Source of the DNA: an uncultured Lachnospiraceae bacterium
GTDB taxonomy: Bacteria; Bacillota; Clostridia; Lachnospirales; Lachnospiraceae
DNA length: 64,000 nt
NCBI GenBank assembly: GCA_910577115.1
Contig: CAJTMC010000016.1
Location: forward strand, 24,704 to 88,703
Reading direction: 5' to 3'
The notes below the pieces were generated by a model. The model saw nothing but the letters and a program-made list of their open reading frames with translations, did not search any database and was not told the DNA's origin. Shown here piece by piece: positions 1 through 7,649 of the stretch (its first letter is position 1; every line of letters starts with the position of its first letter). The position numbers were made by a program, and so were the translations under genes.

Positions 1-2
1 CG

Positions 3-983
3 GACGTCGGAAATGACCACAGACTTGGCGCAAACGAGGCGCCTCCTGCGATTATTTCCATTTTCCTTGGAGACCAGCTTGAGGACGTGGTAAGGCAGCT
101 TGTCGAAACCGGCGATGCGGCAAAGATTAAGAAAGGCGGAAAGCTGGAAACAGGTGTATCGACACTTCCCGATTTCGAGAAAGACGCGACAGACAGAAAC
201 AGGACGTCCCCCTTTGCATTTACCGGAAACAAATTTGAGTTTCGTATGGTCGGCTCGGCTGACTCGATTGCAAGCCCGAACACGACGCTGAATGCGATTG
301 TGGCAGAGGCATTCTGTGAGGCGGCTGACAGAATTGAGAGCGCAGACGATAAGGAAATGGCAATACATGATTTGATTAAGGAATACATGACAAATCACCA
401 GAGAATCGTATTCAACGGAAACGGATATTCGGACGAGTGGGTTGCAGAGGCGAAGCGGAGAGGACTTCCCAACATTAAGTCAATGGTTGAGGCGGCATCG
501 ACACTTACGACAAAAAAAGCAGTGGATTTATTTGAGAAATTTAATATTTTCACAAAGGTTGAGCTTGAGTCGCGCGAGGAAATTATTTATGAGACCTATG
601 CAAAGACAATCAACATCGAGGCGCTCACAATGATTGACATGGCAGGAAAGGACATTCTTCCGGCAGTGGCATCTTACGCAGGCGATTTGGCAAATTCCAT
701 TATCGCGGTAAAAGAGGCAGGCGCTACGGCAGCGGCGCAGATTGAGGTGCTCAATGAAGTCGACGGGCTTTTGGCAGTGGCGAAAAAAGCGCTCAATACC
801 TTAAAGGAGGTTGAGGCAAAAGCGTCGGCAATGGAGGACGTAAAAGCGCAGGCATTTTATTACAAGGATACCGTAAGGGACGCAATGGACGCACTCCGCG
901 AGCCGGTTGACAAACTGGAGATGATCGTGGACGGTGCAATATGGCCGATTCCGACGTATGGCGATTTGATGTTTGAGGTATAA
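3..983 (+). CDS. glnN: Type III glutamine synthetase, C-terminal part (5' end outside window)
   Basis: Partial CDS, open at the window edge, covering about the last 326 residues of a protein that is normally about 700 long. It makes glutamine from glutamate, ammonia and ATP in the cytosol; type III enzymes are large dodecamers. The family signature GNDHRLGANEAPPAI is read at the very start of the window, followed by SIFLGDQL. The rest matches the long helical C-terminal region of GSIII, ending in GDLMFEV and TAA. A perfect 11-bp terminator follows within 15 bases, so it is the last gene of its transcript. Function is confident from the signature; the upstream active-site half cannot be seen. 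Confidence 0.95.
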   Translation, partial: DVGNDHRLGANEAPPAIISIFLGDQLEDVVRQLVETGDAAKIKKGGKLETGVSTLPDFEKDATDRNRTSPFAFTGNKFEFRMVGSADSIASPNTTLNAIVAEAFCEAADRIESADDKEMAIHDLIKEYMTNHQRIVFNGNGYSDEWVAEAKRRGLPNIKSMVEAASTLTTKKAVDLFEKFNIFTKVELESREEIIYETYAKTINIEALTMIDMAGKDILPAVASYAGDLANSIIAVKEAGATAAAQIEVLNEVDGLLAVAKKALNTLKEVEAKASAMEDVKAQAFYYKDTVRDAMDALREPVDKLEMIVDGAIWPIPTYGDLMFEV

Positions 984-995
984 CAGGGCAATGCA

Positions 996-1035
996 AAAAA
1001 GAAAGGGTGTCTTGGGAAAGATGTCCTTTCTTTTT
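996..1035 (+). terminator. Rho-independent terminator of glnN
   Basis: AAAAAGAAAGG at 996-1006 pairs perfectly with CCTTTCTTTTT at 1025-1035 around an 18-base loop. The A-rich and T-rich arms would allow termination in either direction, although the gene on the right is on the same strand. Confidence 0.85.
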
Positions 1036-1084
1036 GCTGTGGAAATTGAGACAAATGAAGTGGAAGAAGGGAGATTAATCATAA

Positions 1085-1477
1085 ATGTATTGCAGCAGGG
1101 AAAAAGAGAATTGGTATATAAATGAGATGATTGATAAATTAAAAGATGATGCTATAAAAAATGAAGAATTATTTGACTGTCTAAATAGTAAAAATTTCAA
1201 TATAGTTGGATTATCTATATACAAAATAATTGACCGAAAATTTTGCGATAAAAATATAATAAAGGCACTTACTAAAATTGCTGCGATGCTGAGCGGCTAT
1301 AAAATAGCAGGACCATATCAACTGGGACACTTAGCGATAGCCGCACTATTTTTAGTCGGGGATAAATCAGCTTTAGAATATTTTAACCAGCTTTCCGAAA
1401 ATTTAAATGACAACGATAAATATCTTGTAGATAACTTAATAAAAGGTATGCAGGCAAATGGTGAAAAAGGTGTATGA
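1085..1477 (+). CDS. Hypothetical protein, 130 aa
   Basis: Not recognised. The product is acidic and helical, with the look of short HEAT- or immunity-type proteins (repeated leucine/isoleucine helices, a GHLAIAALFLVGD segment near residue 90). An alternative start is the ATG at 1127 (MIDKLKDD). AGGGAG lies about 11 bases before 1085. The gene is clearly more AT-rich than glnN and the kinase on either side, which suggests an acquired orphan gene. It has no partner that can be named; a second short frame overlaps its end. Function unknown. Confidence 0.55.
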   Translation: MYCSREKENWYINEMIDKLKDDAIKNEELFDCLNSKNFNIVGLSIYKIIDRKFCDKNIIKALTKIAAMLSGYKIAGPYQLGHLAIAALFLVGDKSALEYFNQLSENLNDNDKYLVDNLIKGMQANGEKGV

Positions 1478-1598
1478 AAGTCCGGAGCATGGAGCATTTG
1501 TCCCGGATAAAAGACCAAAATCATCAATTCATTCACACAAGGTATATATCATAACGTATTTAGCTGCGGAAATAGTTATTGTAATGGGCAGCGATTAA
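1458..1598 (+). CDS. Possible 47-aa small protein or gene remnant
   Basis: Short frame beginning with ATG GTG AAA AAG and ending at a TAA that abuts the -35 box of the next promoter. It overlaps the 3' end of the preceding gene by 20 bases. The product starts MVKKVYESPEHGAFVPDKR and ends in a hydrophobic stretch. It has no good ribosome binding site and reads like a fragment of a larger protein. Weak call. Confidence 0.25.
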   Translation: MVKKVYESPEHGAFVPDKRPKSSIHSHKVYIITYLAAEIVIVMGSD

Positions 1599-1627
1599 TT
1601 GACACAAGTGCGCACAATTGATAAAAT
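1599..1627 (+). promoter_or_regulatory. Sigma-A type promoter for the hybrid kinase
   Basis: TTGACA at 1599-1604, a 17-base spacer, and TAAAAT at 1622-1627. Only the kinase gene lies downstream on this strand (start 1728), leaving a leader of about 95 bases. Confidence 0.75.
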
Positions 1628-1727
1628 ATACAATAGATGAATCATTCGCTTTGTTATTATGTAATGAGATTTAATGAAAAATACGAGAACACCGATTAAG
1701 GTACAGTGGTGTGTGAGGAGGACATTT

Positions 1728-4700
1728 ATGTATCATTGTCATGTATGTTTTTATTTTATCGGAAATCAGAGCCAGTTGTTTAACACTGTCAAAAGCATGC
1801 CTGCACTTGCTTCCTTTGATTATGAATTTATGGAAAGCAAATGTATAAATGAGGAGTTGGCGGCAAAGGCTGATGTAATTTTGGCGGACTTAAGCGGGCT
1901 GGATGCGCCAAAGGAAGTCGATGATTTGGTTTCATGGAAAAAGCAGGGGGCTGACTTGATACTGCTGGCGGAACAAGAACAGTTCGATGACATGGCAGAC
2001 TGCCTAAATGAGGTTACGGATATTTGGACGCTGCCAATGAGTGATGCCGCGCTGCGATTTCATTTTTTGCGGTGGCAGCAGTCTTATAAGATGCAAAAGG
2101 ATTTTTGGCAGACCAGCCAGTATTTGGAGAGCACAATCAACAGCGTCCCAAATCTGATTTGGTATAAGGACAAAAACGGTATTCATGAAAAAGTGAATGA
2201 CAGCTTTTGCAAATCGGTCAACAAAACCAAAGAGCAGGTGCAAGGGCGCGGGCATGCATACATTTGGGATGTGGAACAGGACGATCCCGCCTGTATCGAA
2301 TCAGAACGGATTGTTATGGAACAGAGACAAACCCGTGTTTCCGAGGAAACGATTCAAACCGGAGATGGAACAAGAGTTCTTACTACATATAAATCCCCGT
2401 TGTATGATTTGGACGGCAGCGTTATGGGTACTGTGGGTGTGGGGATTGACGTAACAAATGAGCGTGCCTATGCAGAGGAGATTGTCAAAAAAAATCAAAC
2501 ACTCGAGATGCTTTTTACAACGATGGATTGCGGTGTCATATGCCATACAGTGGACGGCTCGCGGATTATCAGCGTTAATCGCGCGGCTCTGAATATTTTG
2601 GGATATCAATCGGTGGCAGAGTTAAAAAGAAGCGGTTTTTTTAATGTGTCGCCTTCTGTGGTGGATGAAGACAGGCAAAAGCTTCAGGACTGCATTCAAT
2701 CACTTAAGGATGTGGGTGACAGCGTCAGTCTGGAGTACCGCGTTCGTCATGTCGATGGAGAAATTGTTTATGTATTGGGCAGCTTTAAGCTTGTGGAGGA
2801 AGAGGGGGAACTGTGCTACCAGCGTTTCCTTTTAGACCGCACAGCACAAAAGCTGCAGGAAGAGGAAGAACGGCTGCGGGATAAGCGCGAGCATATGGAG
2901 TTGATTCAGGCGCTTAGTATAGACTATAATCTTGTGTGCTACTTTGACTTGGAAACCGGAATGGGCAAGGCGCTTCGAATTGGCGAATGCAAAAATAATA
3001 TACTTGAACCGATTTTTTCCGGCGAACTGTCTTTGGAGGAATGCATGGAGCGCTATATTAATGCAGGCATTCATGACGAGGATAAAGAGATGATGCGCTG
3101 TGCTGTTTCCTGCGAGCAAATCAAAAAAGAACTTTTGGAAAAGCCGGTTTGCTGTACGAATTTTCGCATTACCTGCTGCGGGGAACTGCGGTATTTTCAG
3201 ATGAAAATCGTGCGTGCAGGAGACTGGGGTAAGAGTCATGGCGTCGTATTAGGTTTTCGAAGCGTAGACGAAGAAACACGCAGTGAGAGGGAGAAAAAGG
3301 CTTTGCTGGAGAATGCGCTTTCGCAGGCAAATCGTGCAAATAAGGCAAAGAGCATATTCCTTTCTAACATGTCTCACGATATTCGTACGCCGATGAATGC
3401 CATTATCGGCTTTACTGCGTTGGCGATGACGCATTCGGATCATAAGGATCAGGTGGAAGAATATCTCAAAAAAATTATGACGTCAGGTAATCACCTCCTG
3501 AGCCTGATTAATGATGTTTTGGATATGAGCCATATTGAGAGCGGAAAGATTCATTTGGAGGAAGAACCTTGCAGTCTGCCGGATATTATGCACGAGCTGC
3601 GCAATATTATTCAGGCGGATATTCATGCGAAACAGCTCGATTTATATATGGATGCCGTTGATATCCACAACGAGGAAATCTGCTGTGACAGGCTGCGCCT
3701 GAATCAGGTGTTTTTGAATCTGCTGAGTAATGCCGTAAAATATACAGGAGCGGGCGGCATGGTTAGCATGAAAGTGATTGAAAGGGGCGGCGCTCCGGCT
3801 GGATATGCAAACTATGAGTTCCATATCAAGGATACCGGCATTGGTATGAGTGAGGAATTTGCAGCGCATATTTTTGAGCCTTTTGAGAGGGAGCGCAATT
3901 CTACAATCAGCGGTATTCAGGGAACAGGACTTGGAATGGCAATTACTAAGAATATCGTGGATATGATGAACGGTATTATCGAGGTAAAGAGTAAGCAGGA
4001 GGTTGGAACGGAGTTCATCGTTTCACTTCCGCTGCGCCTGAATGGGGAAAAGAAGAAAGAGCAGCAGGCGATTCCGGAGTTGACCGGTTTACGCGCGTTG
4101 GTGGTAGATGATGATTTCAACACTTGCGATAATGTGTCTTGTATGCTCCAGGAGATTGGCATGCGGGCAGAGTGGACTTTGTCGGGAAAAGAAGCTGTTT
4201 TGCGTACACATCAGTCGGTGATGCGCGATGACCAGTATTCGGTATATATTATTGACTGGCTTTTGCCGGATATGAATGGTATTGAGGTGGCAAGAAGGAT
4301 TCGACAGGAAACGGGAAAAGATGTGCCGATTATTGTTCTGACGGCGTATGACTGGGCTGATATTGAAGACGAGGCAAGAGAGGCAGGCGTGACTGCATTT
4401 TGCAGTAAGCCGCTATTCTTCTCAGAGCTGCGCGGGTGCCTTTATTCTATCGTGAAATCAGACAACGAAAATCAGGAGAGCGATAAGGAAAAAGAACCAT
4501 TTCGTACCGGGCGTATTTTGCTTGCGGAAGATAACGAGCTAAATCAGGAAATTGCGGTTGCGATTTTGGAGGAAGCGGGATTTTCGGTAGAGGTTGCACC
4601 AAACGGCCAGATTGCCGTAGATATGTTGAAGGCTTCCGAACCCGGATATTATCAGGTTGTTCTGATGGATGTCCAGATGCCTGTGATGAATGGATATGAG

Positions 4701-4889
4701 GCGACGAGGGCAATCCGAAAGCTGGAAAATACGGTGCTTTCTTCCCTTCCTGTTTTGGCTATGACTGCCAATGCCTTTGAGGAGGATAAGCAGGAGGCAT
4801 TAAGAAGCGGAATGGACGGACATATTGCGAAGCCGATTGATATGAAAATATTAATGGAAATGCTGGATGAGGTGCTTGGGAGAAGATAA
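1728..4889 (+). CDS. Hybrid sensor histidine kinase with PAS domains and two receiver domains
   Basis: A 1053-aa signalling protein. No membrane segment is visible, so it should sense a cytosolic signal. Order: a divergent N-terminal receiver-like segment (about 1-115), a PAS domain (about 135-260, with YKDKNGI), a second PAS (about 270-390), a further PAS-like region (400-520), HisKA with SNMSHDIRTPMNAI (phospho-His about 550), HATPase with NLLSNAVKY, DTGIGM and GTGLGM, a receiver with IIDWLLPDMNG (Asp about 843), and a second receiver with VLMDVQMPVMNG (Asp about 981). The start is the ATG 7 bases after GAGGAGG; an upstream in-frame ATG at 1674 has no such site. No separate response regulator is adjacent, so output may be internal phosphorelay to a distant partner. 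Such hybrid kinases are common in gut Clostridia. Confidence 0.93.
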   Translation: MYHCHVCFYFIGNQSQLFNTVKSMPALASFDYEFMESKCINEELAAKADVILADLSGLDAPKEVDDLVSWKKQGADLILLAEQEQFDDMADCLNEVTDIWTLPMSDAALRFHFLRWQQSYKMQKDFWQTSQYLESTINSVPNLIWYKDKNGIHEKVNDSFCKSVNKTKEQVQGRGHAYIWDVEQDDPACIESERIVMEQRQTRVSEETIQTGDGTRVLTTYKSPLYDLDGSVMGTVGVGIDVTNERAYAEEIVKKNQTLEMLFTTMDCGVICHTVDGSRIISVNRAALNILGYQSVAELKRSGFFNVSPSVVDEDRQKLQDCIQSLKDVGDSVSLEYRVRHVDGEIVYVLGSFKLVEEEGELCYQRFLLDRTAQKLQEEEERLRDKREHMELIQALSIDYNLVCYFDLETGMGKALRIGECKNNILEPIFSGELSLEECMERYINAGIHDEDKEMMRCAVSCEQIKKELLEKPVCCTNFRITCCGELRYFQMKIVRAGDWGKSHGVVLGFRSVDEETRSEREKKALLENALSQANRANKAKSIFLSNMSHDIRTPMNAIIGFTALAMTHSDHKDQVEEYLKKIMTSGNHLLSLINDVLDMSHIESGKIHLEEEPCSLPDIMHELRNIIQADIHAKQLDLYMDAVDIHNEEICCDRLRLNQVFLNLLSNAVKYTGAGGMVSMKVIERGGAPAGYANYEFHIKDTGIGMSEEFAAHIFEPFERERNSTISGIQGTGLGMAITKNIVDMMNGIIEVKSKQEVGTEFIVSLPLRLNGEKKKEQQAIPELTGLRALVVDDDFNTCDNVSCMLQEIGMRAEWTLSGKEAVLRTHQSVMRDDQYSVYIIDWLLPDMNGIEVARRIRQETGKDVPIIVLTAYDWADIEDEAREAGVTAFCSKPLFFSELRGCLYSIVKSDNENQESDKEKEPFRTGRILLAEDNELNQEIAVAILEEAGFSVEVAPNGQIAVDMLKASEPGYYQVVLMDVQMPVMNGYEATRAIRKLENTVLSSLPVLAMTANAFEEDKQEALRSGMDGHIAKPIDMKILMEMLDEVLGRR

Positions 4890-4932
4890 TTGCTCTATGT
4901 GATATTATTTTATGGAAAGGCAGATTAAGGGA

Positions 4933-5550
4933 ATGAAGGTTTTAATGATGAATGGAAGCCCCCATGCGAATGGGAATACGGCAGCCGCATTGCATGAAAT
5001 GGAGTGCATATTTCAGCAGGAGGAGATTGAAGTTGAAATGCTTCATATAGGAAATCAGGCTATTCGTGGCTGCATCGGCTGTGCGTCCTGCAAAAAAACA
5101 GGAAAATGTGTTTTTGACGATATGGTCAATGAAGTTGCCAAAACATTTGAAGAATGCGACGGATTGGTGGTAGGAAGTCCTGTTTACTATGCGTCTGCAA
5201 ATGCAACGCTGGTGGCATTTCTGACAAGACTGTTTTACAGCACCCCGTTTGACAAAACGATGAAGGTCGGTGCAGGCGTAGTAGCGGCTAGAAGGGGCGG
5301 TCTGTCCGCTACGTTTGACGAGCTCAATAAATTTTTTACAATATCGGGAATGCCGGTGGCTTCGGGGCAGTATTGGAATAGCATTCATGGGGCTGCGCCG
5401 GGAGAGGCGATGCAGGACGAGGAAGGCTTGCAGGGAATGAGAACACTTGCGAGAAATATGTCATTTTTAATGAAGAGCATAGCGTTGGGCAAGGAGCGTT
5501 ACGGGATTCCGCAAAAAGAAGAATTTCACAGGACAAATTTTATTCGTTAA
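4933..5550 (+). CDS. NADPH-dependent FMN reductase / flavodoxin-fold oxidoreductase
   Basis: About 205 aa. The N-terminus MKVLMMNGSPHANGNT is the phosphate-binding loop of the NAD(P)H:FMN reductase family. CIGCASCKKTGKC in the middle and VVGSPVYYASANA after it are typical of the iron-sulfur flavoprotein-like branch that transfers electrons to quinones, FMN or small substrates in the cytosol. I chose ATG 4933 because homologues begin at this methionine and GGAAAGG lies upstream; an in-frame ATG at 4912 has no ribosome binding site. It sits 43 bases after the kinase on the same strand and may be cotranscribed with it. The exact substrate cannot be predicted. Confidence 0.88.
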   Translation: MKVLMMNGSPHANGNTAAALHEMECIFQQEEIEVEMLHIGNQAIRGCIGCASCKKTGKCVFDDMVNEVAKTFEECDGLVVGSPVYYASANATLVAFLTRLFYSTPFDKTMKVGAGVVAARRGGLSATFDELNKFFTISGMPVASGQYWNSIHGAAPGEAMQDEEGLQGMRTLARNMSFLMKSIALGKERYGIPQKEEFHRTNFIR

Positions 5551-5591
5551 ATATTTTGCAGTAAAGATACCGATACATGGAGGGAATACAT

Positions 5592-7154
5592 ATGGATAGA
5601 AAGGAAAAGCTTTCCGCAGAAAAGGTGATTGTGATTGACTTTGGAGGTCAATACAATCAGTTGGTGGCAAGACGTGTCAGAGAGTGTAATGTTTATTGTG
5701 AAATATATTCATACAAAACAGATATTGAACAGATAAAAACAATGAATCCGAAGGGAATTATTCTTACAGGTGGTCCAAACAGCTGTTATGAGGAGAAGGC
5801 ACCAACATATCAGAAAGAACTGTTTGCGTTAGGGATTCCGGTGTTAGGGCTTTGCTATGGTGCGCAGCTTATGATGCATGTGCTTGGCGGGAAAGTGGAA
5901 AAAGCGCCGGTGCGTGAGTATGGAAAGACGCAGGTGCATGTGGATTTGTCTTCACCGTTATTTGCCGATGTGGCAGAAACGACGACTTGCTGGATGAGTC
6001 ATTTTGATTATATTTCGCAGGTTGCGGCAGGATTTCGGATAACTGCCCATACGGCAGACTGCCCGGTGGCGGCAGCGGAGTGTGCAGAGAAGAGGCTTTA
6101 TGCGATTCAGTTTCATCCGGAGGTGCTTCACACGGTTGAGGGTACAAAAATGCTGTACAATTTTGTGCGTGGTGTCTGCGGGTGTACGGGAGCTTGGAGA
6201 ATGGATTCTTTTGTGGAGGAGTCGGTAAAACAGATTCGAGAAAAGGTTGGCAGCGGTAAGGTTTTGCTTGCTTTGTCAGGTGGTGTGGATTCGTCGGTTG
6301 CGGCAGGGTTATTGTCGAGGGCGATTGGCAAGCAGCTTACCTGTGTTTTTGTGGACCACGGTCTGCTGCGAAAAGATGAAGGCAATGAGGTTGAGGCAGT
6401 ATTTGGTCCAAATGGAGACTTTGACTTGAACTTTATCCGTGTCAACGCGCAGGAGCGGTATTATGCGAAGCTTGCCGGTGTGACGGAGCCGGAGACGAAG
6501 AGGAAAATTATCGGAGAAGAGTTTATCCGTGTGTTTGAGGAGGAGGCGAAGAAAATTGGCGCCGTGGATTTCCTGGCACAGGGAACGATTTATCCGGATG
6601 TGGTGGAGAGCGGTCTTGGCGGGGAGTCGGCTGTAATCAAGTCGCACCATAATGTCGGCGGACTGCCGGATTATGTGGATTTTAAGGAGATTATTGAGCC
6701 GCTTCGGGATTTGTTTAAGGATGAGGTTCGCAAGGCGGGTTTGGAGCTTGGAATTCCGGAGAAATTGGTTTACAGACAGCCATTTCCGGGGCCGGGGCTT
6801 GGGATTCGGATTATTGGAGAAGTTACGGCCAAGAAGGTGCGGATTGTGCAGGAGGCAGATGCGATTTATCGTGAGGAGATTGCAAAGGCCGGATTGGACA
6901 GGACGATTGGGCAGTATTTCGCGGCACTTACGAATATGCGGTCTGTGGGCGTTATGGGCGATGAGCGGACTTATGATTATGCGGTGGCGCTACGGGCGGT
7001 GAATACGGTTGACTTTATGACGGCGGAGAGCGCGGAGGTGCCTTGGGAGGTGCTGCAGGTGGTTATGAGTCGGATTATTAATGAGGTGCGCGGGGTTAAT
7101 CGGGTGTTTTATGATTTGACTAGTAAGCCGCCGGGGACGATTGAGTTCGAGTAA
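5592..7154 (+). CDS. guaA: GMP synthase (glutamine-hydrolysing)
   Basis: 520 aa, the normal family length. It converts XMP to GMP with ATP and glutamine in purine synthesis. The glutaminase domain has the nucleophile in LCYGAQLM (Cys88) and the His/Glu pair in QFHPEV (175, 177). The ATP-pyrophosphatase domain has the PP-loop LSGGVDSS (about 228-235), and the C-terminal dimerisation domain ends SKPPGTIEFE. The start is ATG 5592 after GGAGGGA; ATG 5577 precedes that site. A strong terminator follows. The 3' end of guaA is a known integration site for mobile elements, and phage genes begin just downstream here. Confidence 0.98.
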   Translation: MDRKEKLSAEKVIVIDFGGQYNQLVARRVRECNVYCEIYSYKTDIEQIKTMNPKGIILTGGPNSCYEEKAPTYQKELFALGIPVLGLCYGAQLMMHVLGGKVEKAPVREYGKTQVHVDLSSPLFADVAETTTCWMSHFDYISQVAAGFRITAHTADCPVAAAECAEKRLYAIQFHPEVLHTVEGTKMLYNFVRGVCGCTGAWRMDSFVEESVKQIREKVGSGKVLLALSGGVDSSVAAGLLSRAIGKQLTCVFVDHGLLRKDEGNEVEAVFGPNGDFDLNFIRVNAQERYYAKLAGVTEPETKRKIIGEEFIRVFEEEAKKIGAVDFLAQGTIYPDVVESGLGGESAVIKSHHNVGGLPDYVDFKEIIEPLRDLFKDEVRKAGLELGIPEKLVYRQPFPGPGLGIRIIGEVTAKKVRIVQEADAIYREEIAKAGLDRTIGQYFAALTNMRSVGVMGDERTYDYAVALRAVNTVDFMTAESAEVPWEVLQVVMSRIINEVRGVNRVFYDLTSKPPGTIEFE

Positions 7155-7163
7155 CGGAATTTT

Positions 7164-7209
7164 AGACCGAAAATCGCGTAAATTCAATACTTTTCGGTCT
7201 TTTATTTTT
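7164..7209 (+). terminator. Rho-independent terminator of guaA
   Basis: AGACCGAAAA at 7164-7173 pairs perfectly with TTTTCGGTCT at 7191-7200, followed by TTTTATTTTT-like sequence. It marks the last clearly chromosomal feature before the prophage. Confidence 0.93.
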
Positions 7210-7214
7210 GCTCG

Positions 7215-7233
7215 TGAGATTGCCTTGAGATTG
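7215..7233 (+). repeat. Tandem TGAGATTG repeat, candidate attL / integrase-binding element
   Basis: TGAGATTG at 7215-7222 is repeated at 7226-7233 with 3 bases between (11-bp period). It lies between the guaA terminator and the first element gene, with the integrase pointing towards it. A related TGAGATTT-TTT-TGAGATGG occurs on the minus strand near 34141-34161. The role as an attachment core is inference, because the right end is outside the window. Confidence 0.35.
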
Positions 7234-7276
7234 ATTTAGAAACACTATCCATATATTCCATGAAAAGGAAAAAAGA

Positions 7277-7305
7277 TTGAAACTCCTGTCGAATTGTGGT
7301 AGTAT
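7277..7305 (+). promoter_or_regulatory. Promoter of the type I toxin at 7414
   Basis: TTGAAA at 7277-7282, 17-base spacer, TAGTAT at 7300-7305. Transcription would start near 7312 and end at the terminator at 7508-7546. In the leader, AGCCCTC (7337-7343) is complementary to GAGGGCT (7401-7407), which is the toxin Shine-Dalgarno region, so the full-length RNA can mask its own translation start. Confidence 0.7.
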
Positions 7306-7413
7306 TTCTTTGGGACTACTAGGATGGTAGGTGGTTAGCCCTCTCCGGAGGGACTGTGACCCTCCGTTTACATAGAAACCCGCAAGGGAATCTGGGAAAG
7401 GAGGGCTGAGCCA

Positions 7414-7512
7414 ATGGATATTTTAGGACTTATGGCAGTGTTAAGCTTCGGCTTGACCTGCTTCGGAATAGGATACTCTATCGGTAAAGATAGTAACAAG
7501 ACACAGAAATAG
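7414..7512 (+). CDS. Small hydrophobic peptide, putative type I toxin
   Basis: 32 aa: a hydrophobic helix (MDILGLMAVLSFGLTCF) followed by a charged tail ending in KTQK. This is the form of membrane-acting type I toxins and holin-like toxins of Firmicutes. GGAGGGCTGAG lies 5-10 bases before the ATG and can be paired with an upstream leader element. The TAG stop lies inside the stem of the terminator, and an antisense promoter lies downstream on the other strand, as in txpA/bsrG-type units. Family membership is inferred from size, hydrophobicity and layout, not from a database match. Confidence 0.65.
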   Translation: MDILGLMAVLSFGLTCFGIGYSIGKDSNKTQK

Positions 7513-7546
7513 CCGCCCTGTCTGCAAAACTGTGCGGCTATTTTAG
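7508..7546 (+). terminator. Terminator of toxin mRNA, overlapping the stop codon
   Basis: AATAGCCGC (7508-7516) pairs with GCGGCTATT (7534-7542) and is followed by TTAGC. The antisense transcript from the other strand would meet the same hairpin. Confidence 0.75.
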
Positions 7547-7609
7547 CTAAACATATTGTGGCTAACCGTCTATCGGTAGCTCCTGTGGGGTACCTGTTAC
7601 CAGCAGGTG
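7508..7609 (-). ncRNA. Putative antisense RNA to the toxin at 7414-7512
   Basis: On the minus strand, TTGCGG (7643-7638), a 16-base spacer and TATAAA (7621-7616) form a promoter with a start near 7609. The transcript begins with a hairpin (7588-7612, GGGTACCTG against CAGGTGCCC with one G-U) and would overlap the 3' end of the toxin mRNA, stopping at the shared hairpin. This is the usual position of the antitoxin RNA in type I systems. Not tested. Confidence 0.5.
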
Positions 7610-7649
7610 CCCTTCTTTATATTCAATATACCATAAACCGCAAGGTGAT

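Noticed and set aside
7312..7413. Metabolite riboswitch after guaA
   Set aside because: The leader pairs with the toxin Shine-Dalgarno and no conserved purine riboswitch core is visible; type I toxin leader is the simpler explanation.
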